Below are positions 57,026 to 64,000 of a stretch of DNA of 64,000 nt, piece by piece (the first letter of the stretch is position 1; each line of letters opens with the position of its first letter). Origin of the DNA: Cellvibrio sp. (GTDB taxonomy: Bacteria > Pseudomonadota > Gammaproteobacteria > Pseudomonadales > Cellvibrionaceae). The stretch covers positions 868,001-932,000 of the forward strand of contig JADJRD010000001.1 of NCBI GenBank assembly GCA_016712405.1, written 5' to 3'. The notes beneath the pieces are model-generated. The model had not been told where the DNA came from. It searched no databases and was given only the letters and a program-made list of their open reading frames with translations. Made by a program: the position numbers and the translations under genes.

Positions 57026-57349
57026 ATGCAAATCAAACAACTCTCTGCCATGTTGGACACTAAACTCGCCGAACTGGATGCCAGAGTTGTCAGACAAGAA
57101 AAAAATTTAACCAATACAGAAATATCCGAAGAAAAACAGAAAATTCAACTGGAGCTGAATGAATTAGCCAGACTGCGCAACAAGCTCATTAAATCCAAAG
57201 AGCTAGCATGGGAAGCCCACTCAATGGAAAGAGAAAGCAATAAGGCAGTCAATCAACGCAAAGCGATTATAGGTTTAGCACTTTGCGCGGTTGGCGGTAT
57301 CACTACATTGATTTTGTTATATATTGCATTCAGTGAATGGATGATTTAA
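57026..57349 (+). CDS. Small coiled-coil membrane protein
   Basis: 107 aa. The first 70 residues are charged and helical with a heptad pattern (LDTKLAELDARVVRQEKNL, then ELNELARLRNKLIK). A single membrane segment follows (about 80-102). It starts 18 bases after cysH and overlaps the stop of radA by 4 bases tail to tail. No family is recognised. Confidence 0.6.
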   Translation: MQIKQLSAMLDTKLAELDARVVRQEKNLTNTEISEEKQKIQLELNELARLRNKLIKSKELAWEAHSMERESNKAVNQRKAIIGLALCAVGGITTLILLYIAFSEWMI

Positions 57350-58719
57350 AAGATTGCATTCAATGCTTCGTGTAAATTTTTGACTGCCATTACTTCAATG
57401 CCCGGATATTTTTCTCGCGGCGCGTTTGCGTAAGGAATGATGGCTTTTTTAAATCCGTGTTTAATTGCTTCACGCAATCGCTCTTGACCACTGGGTACAG
57501 GGCGAATTTCACCCGCCAAGCCCACCTCACCAAATACGATTAAATCTTGCGGCAAAATTTTGTCGCGAAAGCTGGATACAATGGCTAACAACACAGCCAA
57601 ATCCACGCTGGTTTCCAGAATTTTTACACCGCCTACCACATTTACAAATACATCTTGATCGCCCACCATAATGCCACCGTGTCTATGCAACACTGCCAAC
57701 AACATGGAAAGACGATTTTGATCCATACCAACCGCGACACGACGCGGATTACCTAAATGACTGTCATCTACCAGCGCTTGAATTTCAATTAATAATGGCC
57801 TCGTCCCCTCCCAAATCACCATCACCACAGAACCGGAAGAAATTTCTTCTGCTCGCTGTAAAAAAATTGCAGAGGGATTATTCACTTCACGCATGCCTTG
57901 TTCGGTCATGGCGAATACACCTAATTCATTGACTGCACCAAATCGATTTTTATTTCCGCGCAGAGTACGAAAACGTGAGTCGTTATCGCCTTCCAATAAG
58001 ATTGAGCAATCAATCATATGCTCCAATACTTTTGGGCCGGCAAGAGTGCCGTCTTTCGTGACATGACCAACCAAAATTAAAACCGTTCCGGTTTGTTTTG
58101 CAAAACGAGTGAGATAAGCCGCACTCTCACGCACTTGTGATACAGAACCCGGTGCCGATTGAATATCATCCATATGCATTACTTGTATTGAATCGATTAC
58201 CATCACTTTGGGCGATAAACTTTGTGCTGTTTCGCAAATGGATTCCACACTGGTTTCGCTCAGCATTTGCAATTTATCGGTTGGCAAATTTAACCGCTGC
58301 GCACGCATAGCGACTTGTTGTAAGGATTCTTCACCCGTCACATAAAGCGCAGTCATATGCTGTGCAAGATAACAAAGTGTTTGTAACAAGAGGGTTGATT
58401 TTCCCGCACCGGGATTTCCACCAATTAACACCACCGAACCCGGAACAAATCCGCCGCCCAACACACGATCCAGCTCACCCGTACCGCTGCTAACACGGGG
58501 AACATCGGTTACTGCAATTTCAGCCAGTGTTTGCACTTTATTATTTGTCGCACCGCCCGCGTAGCCATCAAATTTTGTGGTGCGAGCTGCAGGGGCATTG
58601 CTGATTCGAATTTCGGTAATGCAATTCCATTCATTGCATTCAGTGCATTGGCCTTGCCATTTTTTATATTCTGCACCGCATTGATTACAAACAAAGGCTT
58701 GTTTGGTTTTAGTAGACAT
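57346..58719 (-). CDS. radA: DNA repair protein RadA
   Basis: 457 aa. N-terminal zinc finger (C11, C14, C25, C28), Walker A GGNPGAGKST at about 98-107, the RadA motif KNRFG, and the Lon-like C-terminal domain (GGVKILETSVDLAVLLAIVSS, key part SVDLAVLLA). RadA promotes branch migration during recombination. It converges on the coiled-coil gene with a 4-base overlap. Confidence 0.96.
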   Translation of the reverse strand: MSTKTKQAFVCNQCGAEYKKWQGQCTECNEWNCITEIRISNAPAARTTKFDGYAGGATNNKVQTLAEIAVTDVPRVSSGTGELDRVLGGGFVPGSVVLIGGNPGAGKSTLLLQTLCYLAQHMTALYVTGEESLQQVAMRAQRLNLPTDKLQMLSETSVESICETAQSLSPKVMVIDSIQVMHMDDIQSAPGSVSQVRESAAYLTRFAKQTGTVLILVGHVTKDGTLAGPKVLEHMIDCSILLEGDNDSRFRTLRGNKNRFGAVNELGVFAMTEQGMREVNNPSAIFLQRAEEISSGSVVMVIWEGTRPLLIEIQALVDDSHLGNPRRVAVGMDQNRLSMLLAVLHRHGGIMVGDQDVFVNVVGGVKILETSVDLAVLLAIVSSFRDKILPQDLIVFGEVGLAGEIRPVPSGQERLREAIKHGFKKAIIPYANAPREKYPGIEVMAVKNLHEALNAIF

Positions 58720-58750
58720 TAGATTATTCCCTGATAGTTTAAAAATTCCA

Positions 58751-59692
58751 TTAATAGTCTCTCACAGCATTCAACAATTCCTGACTGCCTAATTGAATAT
58801 CGACTTCCTCTGCTAATTTTTTAACTTGCCATTCCACTTCCCATTCAAAGGACTCACCTGGCTTTAAAAGATGTAAAGCACTTTGATGTTTTAATTCTGC
58901 AAAAGTCCGATCAGAGTGGCCAAAAATTTCAATTTCTCTTTCAGTGTCGGGCACACTCTCCGCAGCCACATCAATAAATCGCTGGACGAATAAATGCCGA
59001 TTACGAAGATAGGCCAACCAACCTTCTTTACCATCCATCATTACCTTGTGATGATCTTGTCGAATTTTTTCAGGCTCAAATTTATGCCAGACTATGTCAT
59101 TCAGTATTTCAATTGGCAAAGGATAAAAAATTCCACCACTAGGCTCCGTAGTCCCCTTCGGAAAAAAAGCTAAACCTTCAGGAATGACTCGCGTATTTTC
59201 AATAGCAGCCACCCATTTTTCTTTATCAGAATGATTAATGATGTTATAGCGAATGATAAATGTTTCGGCTTTCGCGCCTACAGAATAGGATTTAACAAAT
59301 TGATAACCGGTTTTAGGTTCAATCTCACTGGTGAGAATAATTGCCGTTCTATCTTTATCGCAACCGACAGAAAAAGGATTAGCATTGTGTTCAAGCAGAG
59401 GAGGCCAACTCCATTCTGATTGTGGACTACTCCATAATATGGATCCGTATGAATTGACTTGATCATTTCCTCGTTTTTCGACAGCCAGGAATTCAAACCC
59501 TTCAAACCTTAACCCCACTACACGCCCAGCATCTTGAGGCGAAACAGTTAAGGTTGCACGACCATTATGTAAAATAAACCTATCCGCCTGTCGCGAGACA
59601 AACTGGGGTACTTGCAATTCGTCACCTGACTTATCACAGCCAGATAACCAACAAGTCATCAGTAGAATAAAAAGACAAGCTAACCTGAACAT
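58751..59692 (-). CDS. DUF4380 lipoprotein
   Basis: 313 aa. Lipoprotein leader ending CWLSGC at residue 19. The body looks like a galactose-mutarotase-like beta-sandwich (GRVVGLRFEGFEFLA, WKWPP-type YGSILWSSPQSEWSWPP, key part SEWSWPP), as in DUF4380. Binding of a sugar is plausible but not shown. The gene lies 31 bases upstream of radA on the same strand, so they may share transcripts. Confidence 0.72.
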   Translation of the reverse strand: MFRLACLFILLMTCWLSGCDKSGDELQVPQFVSRQADRFILHNGRATLTVSPQDAGRVVGLRFEGFEFLAVEKRGNDQVNSYGSILWSSPQSEWSWPPLLEHNANPFSVGCDKDRTAIILTSEIEPKTGYQFVKSYSVGAKAETFIIRYNIINHSDKEKWVAAIENTRVIPEGLAFFPKGTTEPSGGIFYPLPIEILNDIVWHKFEPEKIRQDHHKVMMDGKEGWLAYLRNRHLFVQRFIDVAAESVPDTEREIEIFGHSDRTFAELKHQSALHLLKPGESFEWEVEWQVKKLAEEVDIQLGSQELLNAVRDY

Positions 59693-59759
59693 CCAAAACC
59701 CTAAATAGCAATCAGTACCGCAAGTTTAACAACTGACTCACTTTTGGCGTAGTCAAGGT

Positions 59760-60608
59760 CTAGTAAAGCAAAGTAAATAATTTTCGTTGAAATTCAATCG
59801 CCAAGGGATCAGCCTTACCTAAAGCCGCCACTATGTCATTAAAACTTTTTCGCACAGCGCCCTCTGCAAATTGACGATCAACACGCAAAATGTCGATTAA
59901 ATGCGTTAAGGCTTCACGATGCTGGGACTCATGATTCAATTGCAATGCCAATGAATAACGAATTTGCAAATCTTGAGGATTCTCAGCAAAGGCCTTTTCC
60001 AGAGCAGTTAACTCGGGTGTTTTAGCCGCTTGTTTTTTTAAGGCGATTTGCGCTTGTAATTGTTCGTAAAGAGCATCCTGATCCGCCATTTTAATTTCTG
60101 ACAAAATCGCTTCTGCATTATCCAATCGATTTAATTCCAAATGACATTGCGCCATTAAACAGGCAATAGAAGGCAAACTCTTGGACAACTCATAGGCTTG
60201 ACGCAATAAGGGCAGCGCCTCTTGATATTCATGATTAGCCATGAACAATTGCGCTTGTTGTAAGGCAGCTTCCCAAGGTTTTGGCAAATATTTTTCTAAC
60301 ACTTCACGAACTTGAATTTCAGGCAATGCCCCAATAAAGCCGTCAACTGGCTGGCCATCCTTAATCACCATAACCGTCGGCAAACTTCGAATACCAAATT
60401 GTGAAGCAATCATCTGTTGTTCTTCGGTATCCACTTTTGCCAATAAAAAAGCTCCAGCATATTCATTGGCTAACTTTTCTAAAATAGGCATTAATGACTT
60501 ACAAGGACCACACCAGTCTGCCCAGAAATCCGCCACTACAGGACGCTTGAAGGATTCGTCAATCAATAACTCTTTGGCATTTTCGAGGGTGATTTCAACT
60601 ATGTGCAT
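59760..60608 (-). CDS. cnoX: Thioredoxin-TPR co-chaperone CnoX (YbbN)
   Basis: 282 aa. Thioredoxin domain at 1-110 with active site WCGPC (32-36), followed by helical TPR-type repeats. E. coli YbbN has lost the first Cys of this motif; here both are present, so oxidoreductase activity is possible as well as the holdase role. A single gene. Confidence 0.9.
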   Translation of the reverse strand: MHIVEITLENAKELLIDESFKRPVVADFWADWCGPCKSLMPILEKLANEYAGAFLLAKVDTEEQQMIASQFGIRSLPTVMVIKDGQPVDGFIGALPEIQVREVLEKYLPKPWEAALQQAQLFMANHEYQEALPLLRQAYELSKSLPSIACLMAQCHLELNRLDNAEAILSEIKMADQDALYEQLQAQIALKKQAAKTPELTALEKAFAENPQDLQIRYSLALQLNHESQHREALTHLIDILRVDRQFAEGAVRKSFNDIVAALGKADPLAIEFQRKLFTLLY

Positions 60609-60759
60609 AACTAACTCCAGTCTTGATGCTTGCTATTGTCCAGATGACCATATCTCTTGGCAACACTTACCTGTCTTTTACTGACTTATCTGTCTTTTAT
60701 TTGAATCCAGCGAGTAAAATGCCGCACAAATTACCTGAAATTACCTATTGAGTCTTGAT

Positions 60760-62028
60760 ATGCCTTATTTAATTGGCCGCATTTTATGTCTGAACCTGAT
60801 TTTAGTAGTGGCGGCCTGCTCCAAACCCCTGCCCCCTTTAAATCCGGATCAACAACCCCCACAACCCAGTGCTGAGGACTGGGGCAAAAATGAATCCCTG
60901 GTCACTTTTGCGGCAGTGGGCGATCTGCTCATGCATCAAGCGGTGAAAGATGCTGCGGCGCAAGCCGCGACCCAAGGTATCGGCAATCAAGGCTATGACG
61001 TTCTCTGGAATGATTTGCAAGATGAGCTCAGTCAGGTGGATATTGCCTTCGCCAATCTCGAAACCCCCATCTCACCCACAAACCCTAAAGGCACCGGGGC
61101 TTTTTTATTTAATGCTGATCCGATTGTGTTGAAGTCTCTCCAATCACTGGGCATTGATCTGGTTTCTTTTGCCAACAATCACGCCTACGATCAAGGTCGA
61201 ATAGGTTTTATTGAAACTATCGATGAACTGCGCAAAGCTCAATTGGATTTTATTGGTGCTGGCGATAATTGTGCTGATGCAAAAGCAGCTCTGATCAAAA
61301 ACATTAAAGGTATCAAAATAGGATTTATTGGTTCGTCAGCTGTTTTTAATGAGCAACTGAATGCAAAAAATGACGAAGCTTGTGTCAATGTTTTTGAGCG
61401 CGAATCCGCTATCGAATCTGTAAAGAAAGCACGTGAAGCCGGTGCAGAATTTATTGTGTTTTCGATTCACTGGGGAATCGAATATAAAACCGCACCATCA
61501 CAAGCACAAATTGATGATGCACACGCTTTAATGGATGCAGGCGTTGATGTGTTATTAGGCCATCATCCTCATGTGTTACAACCCGTCGAAGTTTACGAAA
61601 CCAGTGACAAGCGTATTGCTACCGCAATTTATAGTCTGGGCAATTTTGTGAGCAACCAAAGCCGCTTTTATCGCCACGGCATTTCACCTGATCATGTTGG
61701 TGAGCCTCGTGATGGCGTTATTTTTCGTTTTTCCGCAATCAGAAAAAATTACGGCGTCGGTAAATCCCGCGTTGAACTCGCACAAGTCTCTGCACAACCC
61801 ACTTGGACAGAAAATAATTGGTTAGCGCGACAACGTGGAACAGAAAAAGAAACCTTTATCCGCGTAGTCACTAATGATCAACGCATTCAGGAATTGCAAG
61901 CCGAACTGGAAAAGGCGACAGAAGAAGAACAAATTATTCAGATCAAAAAATCATTGGAGCTTTATCAACAACGACATAAATCGGCGTCGCTGGTGCTGGG
62001 TGAGGAATGGATTTACCAAGTAAAATAG
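60760..62028 (+). CDS. CapA-family metallophosphoesterase-like lipoprotein
   Basis: 422 aa from ATG at 60760; a TTG 12 bases earlier is possible. Lipoprotein leader ending VVAAC. Conserved CapA motifs: AAVGDLLMHQ, FANLETPIS, FANNHAYDQG, and GHHPHVLQPVE. CapA/PgsA proteins belong to the calcineurin-like fold and are linked to poly-gamma-glutamate or capsule, but this gene has no PgsBC partner, so its substrate is open. Confidence 0.85.
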   Translation: MPYLIGRILCLNLILVVAACSKPLPPLNPDQQPPQPSAEDWGKNESLVTFAAVGDLLMHQAVKDAAAQAATQGIGNQGYDVLWNDLQDELSQVDIAFANLETPISPTNPKGTGAFLFNADPIVLKSLQSLGIDLVSFANNHAYDQGRIGFIETIDELRKAQLDFIGAGDNCADAKAALIKNIKGIKIGFIGSSAVFNEQLNAKNDEACVNVFERESAIESVKKAREAGAEFIVFSIHWGIEYKTAPSQAQIDDAHALMDAGVDVLLGHHPHVLQPVEVYETSDKRIATAIYSLGNFVSNQSRFYRHGISPDHVGEPRDGVIFRFSAIRKNYGVGKSRVELAQVSAQPTWTENNWLARQRGTEKETFIRVVTNDQRIQELQAELEKATEEEQIIQIKKSLELYQQRHKSASLVLGEEWIYQVK

Positions 62029-62059
62029 ACAAAAAACACATCCCATACTGCTACGAAAA

Positions 62060-62482
62060 ATGAAGGCAATGAAAACTCTTTTGAAATCTCGCGTTCTTTT
62101 ATTAACGCTAATTTTATTCTTATCATCGGGACAAGCTTCAGCGAATCCCGATGGTGTGGATGAATTTTTGCAAGGTTTTGTCAGCCATTTTTCAAAAACT
62201 GATGTCGATTTCTTTTATGCATCCCGACCAAAAGAAGGACTGGTTTATATCTATTGGATGACAGGAAATTCTATTTTGATTGTTGATGTCCCTCCCAAAC
62301 GCTTGGACGATTACTATTGGTATGAGTACAAAGCGCGGATCGACCTCAATTCAGATGTAGTACCTACGGCGGATGATATTCACGGCAGCACGTATCTAAC
62401 CGACTCAGTCTGGGTTGAAGAACGGCTTAAAGAATGCTTGAATGGAAAAAAATTCACCATACGGAAAGAGGAAGCTGAGTAG
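62060..62482 (+). CDS. Small exported protein, uncharacterised
   Basis: 140 aa with a signal peptide (LLLTLILFLSSGQASA). The ATG at 62060 or 62069 may be the start. The body has many Tyr/Trp/Asp residues (DVDFFYASRP, YYWYEYKAR) and one Cys near the end. No family is recognised. It lies 31 bases after capA and may be co-transcribed. Confidence 0.6.
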   Translation: MKAMKTLLKSRVLLLTLILFLSSGQASANPDGVDEFLQGFVSHFSKTDVDFFYASRPKEGLVYIYWMTGNSILIVDVPPKRLDDYYWYEYKARIDLNSDVVPTADDIHGSTYLTDSVWVEERLKECLNGKKFTIRKEEAE

Positions 62483-62488
62483 TCGTTC

Positions 62489-63634
62489 TCAACGACACAA
62501 TAAACCAATAGGTAATGCATAAAAGTGACTTGTGCCTTGTGTGAAAGGCAAAATGTCTTTGCCCGTATAAAACAAAATACCATGACGAAATTTTTCACCT
62601 GCATAGTCAGCAAGCGCATTCAGGCCTTTGAAATCTTGAATTGATACACTGGCAGACGCTTTTATTTCAATACCTATTATTTTTCCGTTATCTTGTTCTA
62701 AAACCAAATCCACTTCATTTTTTTGAGTATCACGAAAATGATAAAAACTGGCTGAATTGTCGGCCCAAGTAGCTTGTTTGCAACACTCCATATAAACAAG
62801 CGTCTCTAATAACCCACCATAAAACTGACTGGAAATTAATTGTTCCGGAGTGCGTAACCCTAATAGATAAGATGCCAAACCTGTATCAATAAAATGTAGC
62901 TTTGGCATTTGTGTGGCTTGTCGCTTGGCTCGATTTTTTAACCAGGCAGGAACGCGACGAATAATAAACATCAATTCCAAAATTTCTATATAGTTTTTTA
63001 CGAGCTTGTCATCCAATAACAAATCATTGGCAATATTGGCATACTTGATCAGGTTGCCCGAAAGACCGGCTAAATAAGGTGTCAGTGCTTGCAGTCGAGA
63101 GTGGTAATCGCCTCTCGTGGTATAGAGGTTTGCAAAATCTTTGAATAATCGCCCTTCAATATAAGATTGAAACCAAATGTTTCGCGCTTTCGAACTTTTA
63201 CCCTGAACTTCCGGATAACCACCCAACAAAATGGTTTGCGCTATTTCTTCTCGTTTTAATGCAGGAATTTGTTCCTGGCGGAAATCACCTGCAATCAAAT
63301 AATCAATCAAATTAATTGTCGCCCCACTGATTTCACTTAACGATAAAGGATAAAGCTCTAATCTGGCCATATGCCCAGGTAATGATTCCTGAACTTTGGC
63401 AGAGCGGAAAATATCCGCAGAACCTGTCAGTAAGAATTTGCCTTTTACTTCAGGCGGTAAATCATCAGATACCGCTTTAATTGCAGGGATTAACCCTGGG
63501 GCATATTGAAACTCATCCAATACAACAGCGCTACCTTCGTAGGACTGGATCAGCCCATGTGGCCCAGTCAGATACAAAATTCGAAACTGCCCAAGCAGTT
63601 CGCGCATCAACCCGGTCAGTTTTCGAGGATACAT
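62489..63634 (-). CDS. AAA-type ATPase (DUF4143), Walker A loop missing
   Basis: 381 aa from the ATG at 63634 (GGAG 8 bases upstream). The Walker B (AVVLDEFQYAPG), sensor (LLTGSADIF) and C-terminal nuclease-like strand (KNEVDLVLEQDNGKIIGIEIK, key part NEVDLVLE) fit the ATP-binding/DUF4143 family. The usual P-loop, which follows LTGPR in relatives, is absent: LYLTGPHGLIQSYEGSAVVL jumps straight to the Walker B region. Nucleotide hydrolysis is therefore doubtful. Three 22-base-spaced repeats lie just upstream. Confidence 0.75.
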   Translation of the reverse strand: MYPRKLTGLMRELLGQFRILYLTGPHGLIQSYEGSAVVLDEFQYAPGLIPAIKAVSDDLPPEVKGKFLLTGSADIFRSAKVQESLPGHMARLELYPLSLSEISGATINLIDYLIAGDFRQEQIPALKREEIAQTILLGGYPEVQGKSSKARNIWFQSYIEGRLFKDFANLYTTRGDYHSRLQALTPYLAGLSGNLIKYANIANDLLLDDKLVKNYIEILELMFIIRRVPAWLKNRAKRQATQMPKLHFIDTGLASYLLGLRTPEQLISSQFYGGLLETLVYMECCKQATWADNSASFYHFRDTQKNEVDLVLEQDNGKIIGIEIKASASVSIQDFKGLNALADYAGEKFRHGILFYTGKDILPFTQGTSHFYALPIGLLCR

Positions 63635-63675
63635 AGATAGCTCCAAGACCTGTAAATGCAAGAAAGCCTATACCC

Positions 63676-63734
63676 TTAAACCGAAAAATACAAACTGTTA
63701 AACCGAGAAATGTAGCTACTTAACCCGAAAAATA
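63676..63734 (-). promoter_or_regulatory. Three direct repeats with 22-bp period upstream of ATPase gene
   Basis: TTAAACCGAAAAATA (63676), TTAAACCGAGAAATG (63698) and TTAACCCGAAAAATA (63720) recur at exact 22-base steps, about two helical turns. They are 42-100 bases before the ATPase start and look like an operator array. The following stretch 63735-63960 holds no feature I can support. Confidence 0.6.
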
Positions 63735-63960
63735 ATAGGGAAGAGTGAGATGGCTGCACCCTGAATGGTTCCAGCGCAAACCAGGCCGAAGAGCGGGTCA
63801 AAGAATATTTGAGCTGTTAAATCTCGTAGCGGGAATTATTGAAGTTAGATTCTAAAGGTTCTTACGTCAGTTAAACTATTAAGCTAGACTCTTGGCAAGT
63901 GACAATGAAGTACCCAATATCTTGCAAGCTCAATTTTTTATTTCGCAGAGAATACTTTTT

Positions 63961-64000
63961 ATGAACGCACACTCACTCAAGCAAGACGCACTGGAATCCT
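63961..64000 (+). CDS. Start of a gene cut by the window edge
   Basis: ATG at 63961 opens a frame (MNAHSLKQDALES) that continues past the window. A GCAGAGAA element sits about 12 bases before it. Thirteen residues are too few to identify; an LKQDAL start occurs in some malic enzymes, which is only a hint. Confidence 0.3.
   Translation, partial: MNAHSLKQDALES

Noticed and set aside
1..64000. Prophage, integrase, transposase, tRNA or rRNA genes
   Set aside because: No matching motifs were found in a full read of both strands, though tRNA detection by eye is not exhaustive.

Overview
The window looks like a chromosome segment from a gammaproteobacterium, probably a Cellvibrio/Saccharophagus-type polysaccharide degrader. 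The evidence is a set of secreted lipoproteins with a Cys-Gly-rich start and long poly-Ser linkers, a ThrH phosphatase, an assimilatory APS reductase of the CysH type and a Pseudomonas-like nar cluster. Nitrate respiration dominates. It holds narGHJI with a PpiC foldase, two NarK transporters, NarX/NarL, moeA, a formate/nitrite-type channel beside a fused phosphatase-kinase, oxygen-independent ubiquinone synthesis (ubiUVT), anaerobic ribonucleotide reductase (nrdGD) and two hemerythrin-type proteins, one of them a RIC/YtfE-like repair protein.

Layout. 1-5 kb: LysR fragment, pirin, a methyltransferase/patatin-like pair, a mobile repeat and a DUF418 membrane protein. 5.2-8.4 kb: ferredoxin, FNT channel and PP2C-kinase. 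8.5-11 kb: a poly-Ser lipoprotein with a c-type heme motif behind a good FNR-type box. 11.2-15.6 kb: narK1, ubiV, ubiU, divergent ubiT and a hemerythrin gene. 15.7-29.5 kb: five consecutive minus-strand lipoprotein genes (beta-helix proteins and glycoside-hydrolase-like proteins), built by duplication and recombination, with a NarL-type box upstream of the first. 29.6-36.5 kb: nrdD, nrdG with NrdR and FNR boxes, a heme/FG-GAP protein, a second mobile repeat copy, a porin and a RIC protein. 36.5-51.8 kb: ppiC-narIJHG, a CBS protein, narX, narK2, narL, moeA and a TauE/SafE permease. 51.8-64 kb: mostly housekeeping genes (TonB receptor, dienelactone hydrolase, thrH, cysH, radA, cnoX, capA) and an AAA ATPase missing its Walker A loop.

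How it fits together. NarX/NarL-type 7-2-7 palindromes lie upstream of narK1, the CBS-narG region, narX and narK2/narL. FNR-type boxes lie upstream of the ferredoxin, the heme lipoprotein and nrdG. The most interesting point is that the lipoprotein operon carries a 13-of-14 NarL-type site, which suggests surface polysaccharide handling may be tied to nitrate respiration. This is inference from motif matching.

Caution. At least ten genes, including narG, nrdG and moeA, are split by single-base changes, many of them in short homopolymers. Sequence error is the simplest explanation for most, although the third lipoprotein gene also carries a clean 57-base deletion and looks truly decayed. No rRNA, tRNA, CRISPR array or insertion-sequence transposase was seen.
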